From Antedon mediterranea (Eukaryota > Echinodermata > Crinoidea > Comatulida > Antedonidae): DNA of 60,000 nucleotides. This document shows positions 20,979 through 31,800 of the stretch, one piece after another (the first letter of the stretch is position 1; each line of letters starts with the position of its first letter). A program made the position numbers and the translations under genes. The DNA lies in assembly GCF_964355755.1 (NCBI RefSeq), contig NC_092680.1:7171001-7231000 (forward strand), read 5' to 3'. The notes under the pieces are model-generated. The model was not told the origin of the DNA, made no database searches, and saw only the letters and a program-made list of their open reading frames with translations.

Positions 20979-21900
20979 ATATTTTTTGTAAATTGATTCT
21001 TTGGCCGGAATCATTTGGTTTCTCAAGATTGATCGAAAGATTCCATTTCGCTTGAAAACGAATTGTTTTGTAAAATGATTTTCCTTCCTTTTAGCTTGTG
21101 TTATGGTATTTTGTTTGTGTTGTCTTTTTTTTTGTCTATAATGATTTACCTTGAAACACCGTTGCGTGTAAGAAACCAACTAGCCTATATAATCTAGATA
21201 TATATAGTTTTAGGGGGAGATATTAACTTGGATCCTAGTAAAGCTGTCTTGACAGCATTTGACAAATACTGTAAGAATTTTCTTAAAGTTGCCTGGAAAA
21301 AAAGATCCGAGTTAAAAAAGAGCTAATTTGCATTGTTGCTTTATAATTTTGTTTATTAATTTTCACTATATATTGTATTTAATGTTGCAGAGAAAGACTG
21401 GTGTACATCTCTGTAAATCTTTTTAAATTACTATTTGTGTTTACTGTATTCGTTGATCTTAAAGTTTATTTTCATACTTTAATTTGTTAATTAACTATTG
21501 TATAATTCATTTCCTTTTCTTTTTCTTTAAACTTATGAACGCACCGTCATAAAACGTGTGCCGCTGTTCTAAAAGCGTCTGTTCAAATAAAGTTATTTAT
21601 TATATAAATTCTTATAAGATTGGTATTAGTGCATTGATCCCGTAATAATTAAAGCATCCTTTCATTGGGTGATCTTATCCATCCGGGTTATAAAATCAAT
21701 ACTGGTAAATCGTTCATAATTCTAAGCTTGATGTATTTTGCCTAGGATATGATATGACTAAGTTATCCGCGCAGTTTATTTACTGCTAATGTAATAATAA
21801 ATACAATTTAAAGTATTGCATGCTCTAACGTCAAACGATTTGAAAGTAGACCAAATGACCCACCGGTAAACAAAAAGTAAAACCGTTGCTAGAACATGAT
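20979..21900. repeat. Inverted duplicated block S1
   Basis: Present in reverse at 27828-30995, where a Transib-like element interrupts it. Shared pieces include CACCGGTAAACAAAAAGTAA, TTGCATGCTCTAACGTCAAA and the minus-strand TTTCTTACACG...GTTTCAAGG segment around 21155-21175. That segment is the unoccupied counterpart of the Transib target. A LINE fragment interrupts this copy at about 21205-21600. A 103-codon minus-strand frame crosses the block but is not kept in the other copy, so it is not called a gene. Confidence 0.75.
21205..21600 (+). mobile_element. Truncated LINE-like 3' fragment
   Basis: Interrupts block S1 relative to its inverted copy. It begins with a short frame reading NLDPSKAVLTAFDKYCKNFL that stops after SELKKS, then a 3' stretch ending GTTCAAATAAAGTTATTTAT. 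It looks like the C-terminal end and 3'UTR of a non-LTR retrotransposon; the clade is not determined. Confidence 0.55.
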
Positions 21901-22149
21901 TAGTTTTTTATTTTGAAATACATTTAAGATTAATAACGCATACTATTATATTTAAACTTATTTAATTTCACTTCGAAATCAATAATTGTGTTAATAATTA
22001 ATGCATTTTACGTTAAAGGCCAAAACTCGAATAGCGAAAGCTGATTAATTGGTCTTGTTTGACATTTTCAGCAATTTCTGTCGGTTGGTCAACACTATTA
22101 TGTCGGTACACACTAACTCAAATTCATATTTTTTCATTATTGGAATATA

Positions 22150-22785
22150 ATAATAATAGTGTTCAATTTACTATAGAGCAAAATGCAGGACGCCTCTACG
22201 CGCTGAACAATCAACAGAAAAAAAGGAGCAAAAACTAAAAATGCAAATTAAAAAGGTGGGATTTCAGGAGTTGTTTGAATGTGGTGAGTGATTCAGCATT
22301 CCTGATATAATTTGGACGGGCCTTTCAGAGAACAGCAGCTGCCCAAGAAAAGGCACGTTGTCCATACAATTTTGTTGAAGGCCGTGTAGGTATAGGCCTG
22401 AGTAAAACCTTAGATGATGACCTAAGAGTTAGTTTTGGCTTGTATGGAGAAATGATATCAGATAGAAAAGAGCCATGTTATGAAGTGATTTGAAAGTAAT
22501 GAGAAGAATTGTACATATTATTCTCTTCTCAACTGGCAACCAATGTAGATGTTCCAGTACTGTTGTTATGTTTTGACATGATGGGATGCGAAGAACCAGA
22601 CGGGCAGCAATGTTCTGAACACGCTGAACCTTAGCGATAGTTTTAGCTGGAAGCCCGCAAAGAAGAGAGTTGCAAGAGTCGAGCCTGGATGGAAAAAATG
22701 CATGGACCAATATTTCTGTCGATTTAGAGTCTAAATACTTTCGAACATGTCCAATCTTGCAACTTTTACCCTTATGTCCGGATAA
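22150..22785 (-). pseudogene. CR1/L2-like LINE, C-terminal fragment
   Basis: On the minus strand the frame reads KYLDSKSTEILVHAFFPSRL, then LHWLPVEKRI, and after a break RAFSWAAAVL and FKQLLKSHLF. These are the typical end of CR1/L2-type LINE proteins: the SRLDxCNSLL, LHWLPV, RAF..AAP and LKxxLF blocks. The N-terminal side is cut at an ATT-rich microsatellite. Stops and frame changes show it is dead. The 3' end is near 22150, followed by an ATTATT-like tail. Confidence 0.8.
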
Positions 22786-22843
22786 TAATAATAATAATAA
22801 TAACACTAATAACACCAATAATAACAATAATAATAATAATATT
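22781..22843. repeat. AAT/ATT trinucleotide microsatellite
   Basis: Imperfect run of AAT and AAC triplets. Read on the minus strand it follows AAATAAATATT, so it is best read as the 3' tail of the LINE to its right. Confidence 0.75.
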
Positions 22844-25330
22844 TATTTGGAACAACACTTGTTTAACAGTGACACACATGCGTAGATTGTGCGTCCATAC
22901 CAATTACAAAATGTAATACAAAAACAATGGAAAATAAAAACTGAAACAAAAATAAAACATATTTGAGATAACGACATACAATTGAACTCGACGCTATTAC
23001 AAAACTTATTTTCAAACTAAAACTACACTAATACAACTACTAATTTTGCTTGTTTCCACCAATGGAAAACACTTTTTTTATAATAAAACAGTTCAAAGTT
23101 GTAATACAATTGCATTTCTTAGTTTCCAAGCACGGCTTGTGTACATTTTACAATAACTGTCAAACACAGCATAAATGTCGTGAGAGTTATTTTTATGAAA
23201 TAATGTGCTTCCTAGGACATATCGAACCTTTTTTTTTTATCTTATGTGGGTTCATCCCACTTTTATTTCCATACATGTTCTCTTTACATATATTTTTCTC
23301 TAAACTTTTTCATTTAAATACACTATACATATCATAACAACAATGTTTGTTTTCATCATCTGTTTACATACACTTTTTTTAAAGAGTTTTTTTATTTGTT
23401 TACATATTATCACATTGATTTTTGTTTTTATATATTCTCTTCATAGTTTCCACTTTTTATACATATTATCTATTATCTATAATACATTTTCATTAGCAAG
23501 CTTATTTTTTCTTACATACTGAACCTTAATAGATAGGTCACCAGAAATAAAATTAACCCAAGTATCAACACAATTTATTGCAATAAGATTACGTTAAAGT
23601 GTTCGCAACTCTTCAATTCTAGTAACTTACTACAAATAAACAGGATGTTTAACATCTTCTTCACCTGGCCACAAACCTTACACTTATCATTTAGATTATC
23701 AATGTTCCACTTATTTGTAATTTGTCCACGTGGTAAAATGTTTGAACGAAGTTTAAATTTTAAACTTGAGTCATAAAAATCTGTTTTATCTAATAGGTTC
23801 TAGGCCAGGTGACTCTTTTATCAAGAGTAATCAAGCAGAGATGATTTTCTTACTACTTCTTGTTTCCAAAAGTAGAATATGATTGTTTAATTGTATTTTC
23901 AAATGGCTTGACCCAGTTTATATCAATACCTGTAGGCCTACATATATCATTAAGAATAGCATTGAAATCGAACTTAACATAATCACAAGTTTTTTGAAAT
24001 TCATTAATAAATTAGTACCTTGAATTAAAATTCGTAAGTCTAATAATTGTATTTAATAAAAGTTTTGGCCAACGATTCATTTCCATACACATAACATTTC
24101 TTATATATTTTGCTTTAAAAATATCCTGAGTTACTTTATTGGTTGCCAACCTATCGCCATAAAGTGCCTTTTTTGCAGTGCTTCTACTCGCTTTAAGAAT
24201 TGTTCGCGCCATTTGTAATTTAAGAGACTCAATCCTTTGTCTGTCTTAAGTATTTGTATTAACACATACAGCACAAGCATTAATAGTCGGAAGACCGATA
24301 CTTCTCCAAAGGATATCTCCATATACAACTCGATTGTTGAGTCTATCTATATAATACTAGATTTAATGTACGCAATGATCCTATTACCCTTTTTGATAAC
24401 TTGATTGATGTGGAAATTGTCTTTTAGATTTCTAGAAATGTATACACCAAGATACTTGTATGTTTCAATTTCAGATAAAAGTATCCCCAAATTTCCGAAG
24501 TGTTTCACTATTCAAATTCGGGCCTATTATGAGAACATTTGAATTTTCACTATTACAATTAAATTCCATTTTTTAGCAAATAAAGATACTAAATCTAACA
24601 TTTTATTGAGTTCTTTTTCGCTATCTGCTAAAAGTACGATATCGTCGGCCCAAAAAAGGCTACCAAGGCAGATATCGTGTATGCGCACACCTAACGCGTG
24701 TTCTCGTAATAATCTAGTGAGTCCGTTCATTATTATGCAAAACAGGGTTGGGGAAAGGACACACCCTTGTTTAACACCTTCTTCTATATCAAAAGACTGT
24801 GTTTCAATGTCACCAAATCTTACTTGCCCCTTAAAATTGTTGTACAAGCTACTTATAATATTCCATAATCTACCACGAATTCCTATATTCCATATTGCAA
24901 TTAGCAATCCATCTCTCCACACGCTATCAAATGCTTTTTTTTTTATGTCAAGGAATGCTAAGTAAGTCTTCTTGCCTTCAGCAAGTCGGCAACTAGCAAT
25001 GTTTTTAAGAGTGAAAATGTGGTCTTCACGTCTTCGGTGGGGTTAAACCCTCCCTGAACTTCTGAAAGGGTATTGTTTTCTTCTAAGAAGTCGGAAACTG
25101 TGTAATGTACGTAATGTACAACTCTATTGAATATTTTAGAAACGCAAGATGTTATTAAGATATTAAGTTATTTAGATCCTTTCCATCACCCTTTTTATAT
25201 ATTGATACAACAATGCTATTCCATTCCGACGGTACTTTTTCTACTCTTAATTATTTCATTAGTGCCCGGTATTTTTAAGCATTGTACAGTGTCATTTTCA
25301 TTAAAATGGAATATTCAACAAACATTTTTT
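22844..25330 (-). pseudogene. Decayed non-LTR retrotransposon with RT domain
   Basis: The minus strand carries reverse-transcriptase blocks in order: YLAFLDIKKKAFDSVW (first catalytic Asp), EEGVKQGCVLSPTLF, then LFWADDIVLLADSEKELNKM. Further down come a KCKVCGQV zinc-binding-like segment (about 23640-23700) and a long AT-rich 3' part. Several stops and shifts interrupt it. The usual Y/FADD box reads WADD here. L1/I-like rather than L2-like; the exact clade is uncertain. Confidence 0.75.
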
Positions 25331-25360
25331 TAAGAATTATTTTCAGGGGGACAATACATC

Positions 25361-25503
25361 TTTAATAATAATTCATATTAGCTTCCATATTTTATGCTTC
25401 TTTCCATCAAAGATTTTTGTGATAGGCCTATATGTGAAATATTTACTTAATATATGAAAGGTAGGCCAAAAAAGAGGATTAGTGTATAATTTATATACAT
25501 ATT
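25361..25503 (+). repeat. Duplicated block Q2
   Basis: Counterpart of 18473-18616 in the same orientation, separated from block P2 by about 140 bp of unique sequence. Confidence 0.7.
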
Positions 25504-25645
25504 TCGATCCGTGCTTGTTAAAATACTCAGTGTCTACAGACCTGGAGTAATAGTCCTGCGACCGCCCCTGGAAATGTAGGTACTGTACTAACAAATGGCA
25601 TACATCTTGTTAGGTTCTGTCAGAATAGTCACTCTGAGAAATTTG

Positions 25646-25810
25646 CGTCAATTCATAATATGAAATTACGCCATCTAGCGTTTAGACTTTATAACGTTGC
25701 TGTCCCTCTAGTACATCCAGTCAATTTGATTCGATCGCTTGTATACTAGGCTGATTAACAAATAGACCAGGGTGTGTCATTCATGGCTAACGTAAGTACA
25801 GATTACTATA
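25646..25810 (+). repeat. Duplicated block P2 (5' end of the sialyltransferase gene)
   Basis: Counterpart of 18059-18223. It contains the proximal exon 1 of the sialyltransferase gene (25783-25791) and presumably its 5'UTR and promoter. Closer to exon 2 than P1, so the more likely main start. Confidence 0.65.
25783..25791 (+). CDS. Sialyltransferase exon 1 (MAN)
   Basis: ATGGCTAAC followed by the donor GTAAGT. Phase 0 joins to exon 2 (VKRIKILF), placing three residues before a basic segment and the membrane anchor, as expected for a type II enzyme. Assigned by frame, splice site and duplication with 18196-18204. Confidence 0.6.
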
Positions 25811-28800
25811 ATGAATTAAAGAACAGAAGGATATTACAATTTATTTTTGTTGTAGGCACTTCCTAGGACCAATCTGAACAACATATAATAAATAGAGAAA
25901 AAATGGAGATGAAGAAAAATTGCTAAATTGCATATAACTAAAATGACCGTTTCTCTGAATTTTAAACCCAATCCGATTTTGGCAAATATTTTGTTCAACC
26001 ACAGTCATCAAAACATATTAGTACAGAAAAGAGAAGCTCAGAATCAGTAAAAGGTTGAAAAAATTGCAACAGAATTTTTTTCACCACAATGCATTTCTAT
26101 AAGGTCCCTATATGAACATATTAAAAGTCTAGAAAAATCCAGGTAGGGGAAATAGGTTTTTTTAAACAAAATGACCGCCAATGGCGAAAAATGTCTAAAA
26201 ATGAACAAAAAACATATATTGTAGGCCTATATCTAATTACCACTTGATATCAGTTTTTATAATGCTTTTTATATTTCTTTAGTGTCAAACATTTCAACTG
26301 CAATATACATATTAATTTAAGTGCTATTTGGCAGCAAAACATACATTTAAGTATCAAGAGATCACCACAGTTATAATAATAGACAACGTAGTCCTATGCA
26401 TTATAATGCAGTACTATGGTGTCTAATAAAACAGTTCATTTACATTTGTACTGTCACAACAATAGAATTATACAATCTTACAATCTATTAATTCATTAAT
26501 TTTTATTGTCCGGTTATCATCGTCTGTTTGTCTGGAATTGAGCATGTGCTGATGCCGTGGTATTCTTCACAAACAGTGGTACTGAGGGTAAATTTGTCAT
26601 CAATGGACACACCACACCATTTGTAACTTTCCATCCCCCAGTCTGTGGGTTGAAGAGTATTTTCTATCCACTGCTGTACCATGGTAATAGACATGCAGGG
26701 AATGACATTTTGCAGCACTTGTTGGAGGAATAGATTTTATTTCAAGTGCTGTTTTGCTTTTTGCTACTTTCTCCCAGAACGTATTCTTACAAAATAGTTA
26801 CCAATGCCAATTCCCCTGATGCGATGATTTCTTTTTTTCGAGGACGTTTGGTTTTACAGAGTTTGTAAGCATAGTACTGCAGTTGTGATGAATTTTTAAG
26901 ACTAACACCTTATCCTCTATCAAATAGATGGGATGTAGTCTCACATCCCTGGATTCCATGTATAAAAAGCAAATTAATTTGTACAGAGCTTCATACCAAG
27001 GAAAGACTTTACATGCATTCACAAGGCTCCCCCATAGAGAACATACAGTATTAAATCAATGAATGAAGCAGCAACCGTGACAGAATATTAATTTAATATT
27101 ATTACACTATGGGTCAAAATCAGCCATATTCATCAATAGAGAAGCAGTCCACATTCCCTCACATATACTATTTCATCATTGATGGCTATGAGAGACAGTC
27201 ATACACATGCATAATTTGTTGAAAAAGAACCTTGTACTTTTCCTGCAGTCCTCTTTTACTCCATTAACTCCATACATACTGCATGCTAGACTACTCAGAA
27301 ACCTTCATCTCACTGCCCTCTGTATGTTATCAATGGGGGAGCACTGCTACATCAAACCTTGGCCCAAACAGCAACATTTCAAGACATTTATTATGTACCA
27401 TGTATGTTTGTTACGTTATGTGAAGGCAAAGTAAACTCTTGTATTTTTATGGCTATAATTATGGGCTGTAAGTAAATTTGGTTTAAGAAAAGGTGTTGGT
27501 CTTAAAAATCATCACATCACAGTTGGAGTAGTATGACAAATTCTGTAAACCAACCAGTTTCCAAAAAAAAAAAGAAAACATTGTATCAGAGGAATTTGGC
27601 ATTGGTAGAGCTATATATGGAGGGAAGTCAATGGAGACTTTTAGACAGCCTACTTTTCTTTGAGAAAGTTGCAAAAAGCAAAATCTATTCCCTCAAAATG
27701 CTGCAAAATTTCATTTCGTGAGTCTTTATTACCAGGTATAGCAATGAATAGGAAATACTCTTCAACCCACAGACTGGAGATAGAAAGTTACAGATGGCAT
27801 GATGTGTCTATTGATGACAAATTTACATGTTCTACTTCTAGCAATGGTTTTACTTTTTGTTTACCGGTGGGTCATTTGGTCTACTTTCAAATCGTTTGAC
27901 GTTAGAGCATGCAATACTTTAAATTGTATTTATTATTACATTAGCAGTAAATAAACTGCGCGGATAACTTAGTCATATCATCCTGGGCAAAATACATCAA
28001 GCTTCGAATTATGAACGATTTACCAGTATTGATTTTATAACCCGGATGTATAAAATCACCCAATGAAAGGATGCTTTAATTATTACGGGATCAATGCACT
28101 AATACCAATCTTATAAGAAATATAAATATCTAGATTTATAGTTAGTTAAGTTTCTTACACGAAACGACGCACAGTGGGCCAGAATTGGTTCAAAGTGTAC
28201 CAAAAGTCTATACGCATAAATAAATACTGATTACCTTAACTTTTAAAGGATCTAAGAGGTTTTCAGACCCGTAGAATTTAATAGAAGTATTTTTAAATAG
28301 GTATGACGTAATACAAATGGTGTTTTCTAATTGGTTGAGGCGAATGTGCTTGTGATTCTTATGTCGATTGATATTACATTCATTATTGAAAGTGTAAGGG
28401 TTTCTATTACACCCAATAAATCCAACTGGAACATTTTCTTAATATATTAGACGTCATAAAATAATAATTTTTGATTAGATGACTTTAATTCTCATTGCAA
28501 TATCATGTGTGATTAAATTGCATCCATGATTGAAACGTACTTAAATTATTTAAAGATCCACAGAGTTCAATGAAACCATCTTTTTATTGTTCAGTATGAT
28601 GTCATTACAAATACTGTTTTCTGATTGTGTGAATAATATTAATATTGAAAATAGGTTTTTATTGTATGTTACAAATAAGGGTTTAAATGACTGAAATACA
28701 TCACTTATGTTGTTATTTGTTTTCATTGTATGTTTTCGTCGATAGACTCTTCGCTCATCATACCTATCAGTAATACAGAACTCGAAATAATTGATGAACC

Positions 28801-31800
28801 ATGAACTAGGAGAACATGTACACTCACTGGCATTTTATACCATGGATAGAGTTGTATATATAACTCTGCTGCTTTTCGGCAGTAGTCCGTAAATTGTAAA
28901 GGGTCTAAACACGTACTAGATTTACATCCAACCCGCAAATATATTAGACGTCATAAAATAATAATTTTTGATGAGATGACTTTAATTCTCATTGCAATAT
29001 CATGTGTGATTAAATTGCATCCATGATTGAAACGTACTTAAATTATTTAAAGATCCACAGAGTTCAATGAAACCATCTTTATATTGTTCAGTATGATTTC
29101 ATTACAAATACTGTTTTCTGATTGTGTGTGGATAGAGTTGTATATATAACTCTGCTGTTTTTCGGCAGTAGTCCCTAAATTGTAAAGGGTCTAAACACGT
29201 ACTAGATTTACATCCAACCCGCAAATTTCAGCGAAAGTCTCCTTTTCCTGGAAAGCTAGCTCTGCAAGCTATGTTGCCATTGTTTTCCTGAACCTTGTTT
29301 AAGTTCATCTACTTTCATTCCTATATCTTCTTTAAACCGATCGTGTATTTCGTTTCTTCATATCGGCAACGATGGCTTTTTCACTATCAGACGAAATACG
29401 CCCCTTTTTTAACTGGCATTCTGTACCAATATGAATTAGCATTTCGAAGCACCTACTCCATTTGTGTAGTGGCGAGAGCCATAGGTGTAGGCTTCTTCAC
29501 TTGACGATGGGAGTTTATCCAAATCATTAAACTGTTTTGGAGTAGCTCCACATATATATAACATCGCATTAAATACTTGGTTTCAGTCAAAGCATTTACG
29601 ACCTTTTGGTCAACTATGGTGAATTGTAAATTGTAGTGTATTTAGATGTTGTCTTTTCTGTTTTCATCTGCAGCCAGTTCCTAGTTAATTAATATGAAAT
29701 AATATATTGAATTGCAACTGTAAAGGTCGGCAAAATCACGAGGAAGTATCTTTATGTTCAACTACTTCTGTAATTTCTTCTTTTTTTTACTGAACAATTC
29801 GAAGTGCAGTTTGGTCCAGCAAGCTTTGAAGGGGTACTCTTGCCGAATCTTCTTTAACCGTTATATTATTTGCGTAGCATCTATGCTTAGCTTCCCTCAC
29901 GTTCCACAAACCTGTTTGGTATGACTGTTTTGTCATATCAGTTTCAACTAGCTAAAAGTGACAAAGCTTTTTCACTTGTAAACTTGATCGGTTCTGGTTT
30001 TTTTTTTCGGATATTAACTTTCTTATTTTAGCTGGTCTTAATGGTGTTAGCATTGCAAACTTCAGCACATATTTTAAATGTGAATTTTGCTTATAGACGC
30101 CTTGTGAAGCAGCATAGAGAAGTTCTTTTGGTTCTCTGACTAATAATAGCTGATGAAATGAACCTTGTGACGGCCATACTTGTACCATCGTGGAAAGGTT
30201 TTCTCTTCGTCAAGTTCGTGCGATTGCGGTACATCAATGTGTCAATGGAAATGCATTATACATTTATTTTAAAACGGGACATTTAAATAGCTTCCTATAT
30301 GCGATGTCGCAAATTTTCGCAGCCAAATTTGGTATTAACGTAAAGCTCAAGCTTTGCTCGAAATATTAATCTCAAAATTAGCGCGCGAATCGACGCGAAT
30401 CCAAACTACTTTAGTGGTTTTACTCTAAAAATACGATTTTTTGGTATTTTTGGGCTATATTTTGTGACTTTTAACCCTAAAATAAAGCAATAATCGAAAA
30501 TGTTATTTTACTGCCTAATATTATTAATAACAACAACAATTTCATGCAGTATCAAATCCATTGCTTTTTTCTAGAAAAAATAACAGCGAATTTATCAAAA
30601 CTGTTGTTTTTGCTCATTTTAAGTGAAATGCCATGGTTTCTTCAAGTTTCCATGGTTACAAGACACTATTAAAATTTACAAAAAATAAAATTATTAGTGG
30701 ATTTATATAATTTAAGATGTCTTCTTCCTAATCGAATATTAAAAAGTTCGGAATGCCACATTTACCATTTTGGACTTTTGGCACACTTTGAATTGATTCT
30801 GGCCCACTGTGCGACGTTTCAAGGTCAATCATTATAGGCCGGGTACAAAGATAGCACAAACAAAATACCATAACACAACAAGAAAAGAAAGGAAAATGAT
30901 TTAACAAAACAATTCGTTTTCAAGCGAAATGAAATCTTTCGATAAATCATGAGAAACCAAATAATTCCGGCCAAAGAATCAGTTTACAGAAAATAAGTGA
31001 AAATTATAGGCCTAGCAGAGACCATATTTCGATGTTACAATAAGAAAGGTAACCATATATTTTAATATATCAAATATATTATATATTTAACAAGTTCAGA
31101 ATCCCGGTGAAGAGGCACTCAGTGTTTGCATGGCACGAGGCATTTTTTTGGATGGCAATCCTATGTTTTTTGTTGTCTTATGTTATAGGTTCGAACCACT
31201 TTTATTTCTTCGTCTGTTCAAATGTTTATTTACAATACATTGCACATAATGATAATAATAATGTAGAATTATAACGCCATACAGTACATTATACTTCAAC
31301 AGGATTTTTGGTCTACTGTCTGGAGTAACTTACAAGATAGATTTGCTGTCATGAGTATGTTCGTATATCCCAAAGCCTAGGGTAGTCACAATGCAAAATG
31401 AAATAGCCGTGTGACTCTTCGAGTTATTAAATCTTGTAGCGGGAAAATCGAAAATTATTGGGATACTGTCTTCCATTATAAAGTTGCTTGTAATGGTATT
31501 TCCGTATATCCATATAAGGGTAATAGTCACAAAGTAAAATTTTCCAGATAAAGCTAAGAATGCTGAAGAAGTATTAAATATGTGGAAACAACGCTCACTT
31601 ACTTTGTTTGGAACTAACTATTATTAAGTCACTGTTTCTCCCGATATTCACGTAACTATGTTTTCTCAAATTTACCAGACCCACCCGATTGTTTCCTTCA
31701 AGATATTCAAAGTAAAATATTTAAATTTATATGGAACGGAAAACCCGATAAAGTCAAAAGAAAGGTCATGCTTAACAATTTTGACGAAGGAGGGTTAAAA

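Larger units (their letters stand above)
28170..30811 (-). mobile_element. Transib-like DNA transposon with RSS-type ends
   Basis: A 2642-bp element. Both ends start CACAGTGGGCCAGAAT, and the inverted repeats continue to about 39 bp with four differences. The target duplication is CGACG (28165-28169 and 30812-30816). The same site without insert survives in block S1, and removing one CGACG aligns the two loci without a gap. The first seven bases equal the V(D)J heptamer. 23 bp further in, both ends carry CCAAAAGTC, which matches the nonamer consensus at 6 of 9 positions. Known Transib elements have CAC-starting ends, GC-rich 5-bp duplications and a RAG1-like transposase. The interior has broken transposase pieces on the minus strand. 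hAT was considered, but no 8-bp duplication exists. Confidence 0.85.
27828..30995. repeat. Inverted duplicated block S2, split by the Transib-like element
   Basis: 27828-28169 and 30812-30995 together match 20979-21900 in reverse. The break is occupied by the element at 28170-30811. Unlike S1 it has no LINE fragment at the corresponding place. Confidence 0.75.

Noticed and set aside
20868-21179. 103-codon minus-strand open frame
   Set aside because: It crosses a duplicated block and is not preserved in the inverted copy at 30812-30995; no recognised domain.
28170-30811. hAT superfamily for the element with CAGTGGGCC ends
   Set aside because: hAT needs an 8-bp duplication; flanks here give only the exact 5-bp CGACG, and the interior resembles Transib transposase.
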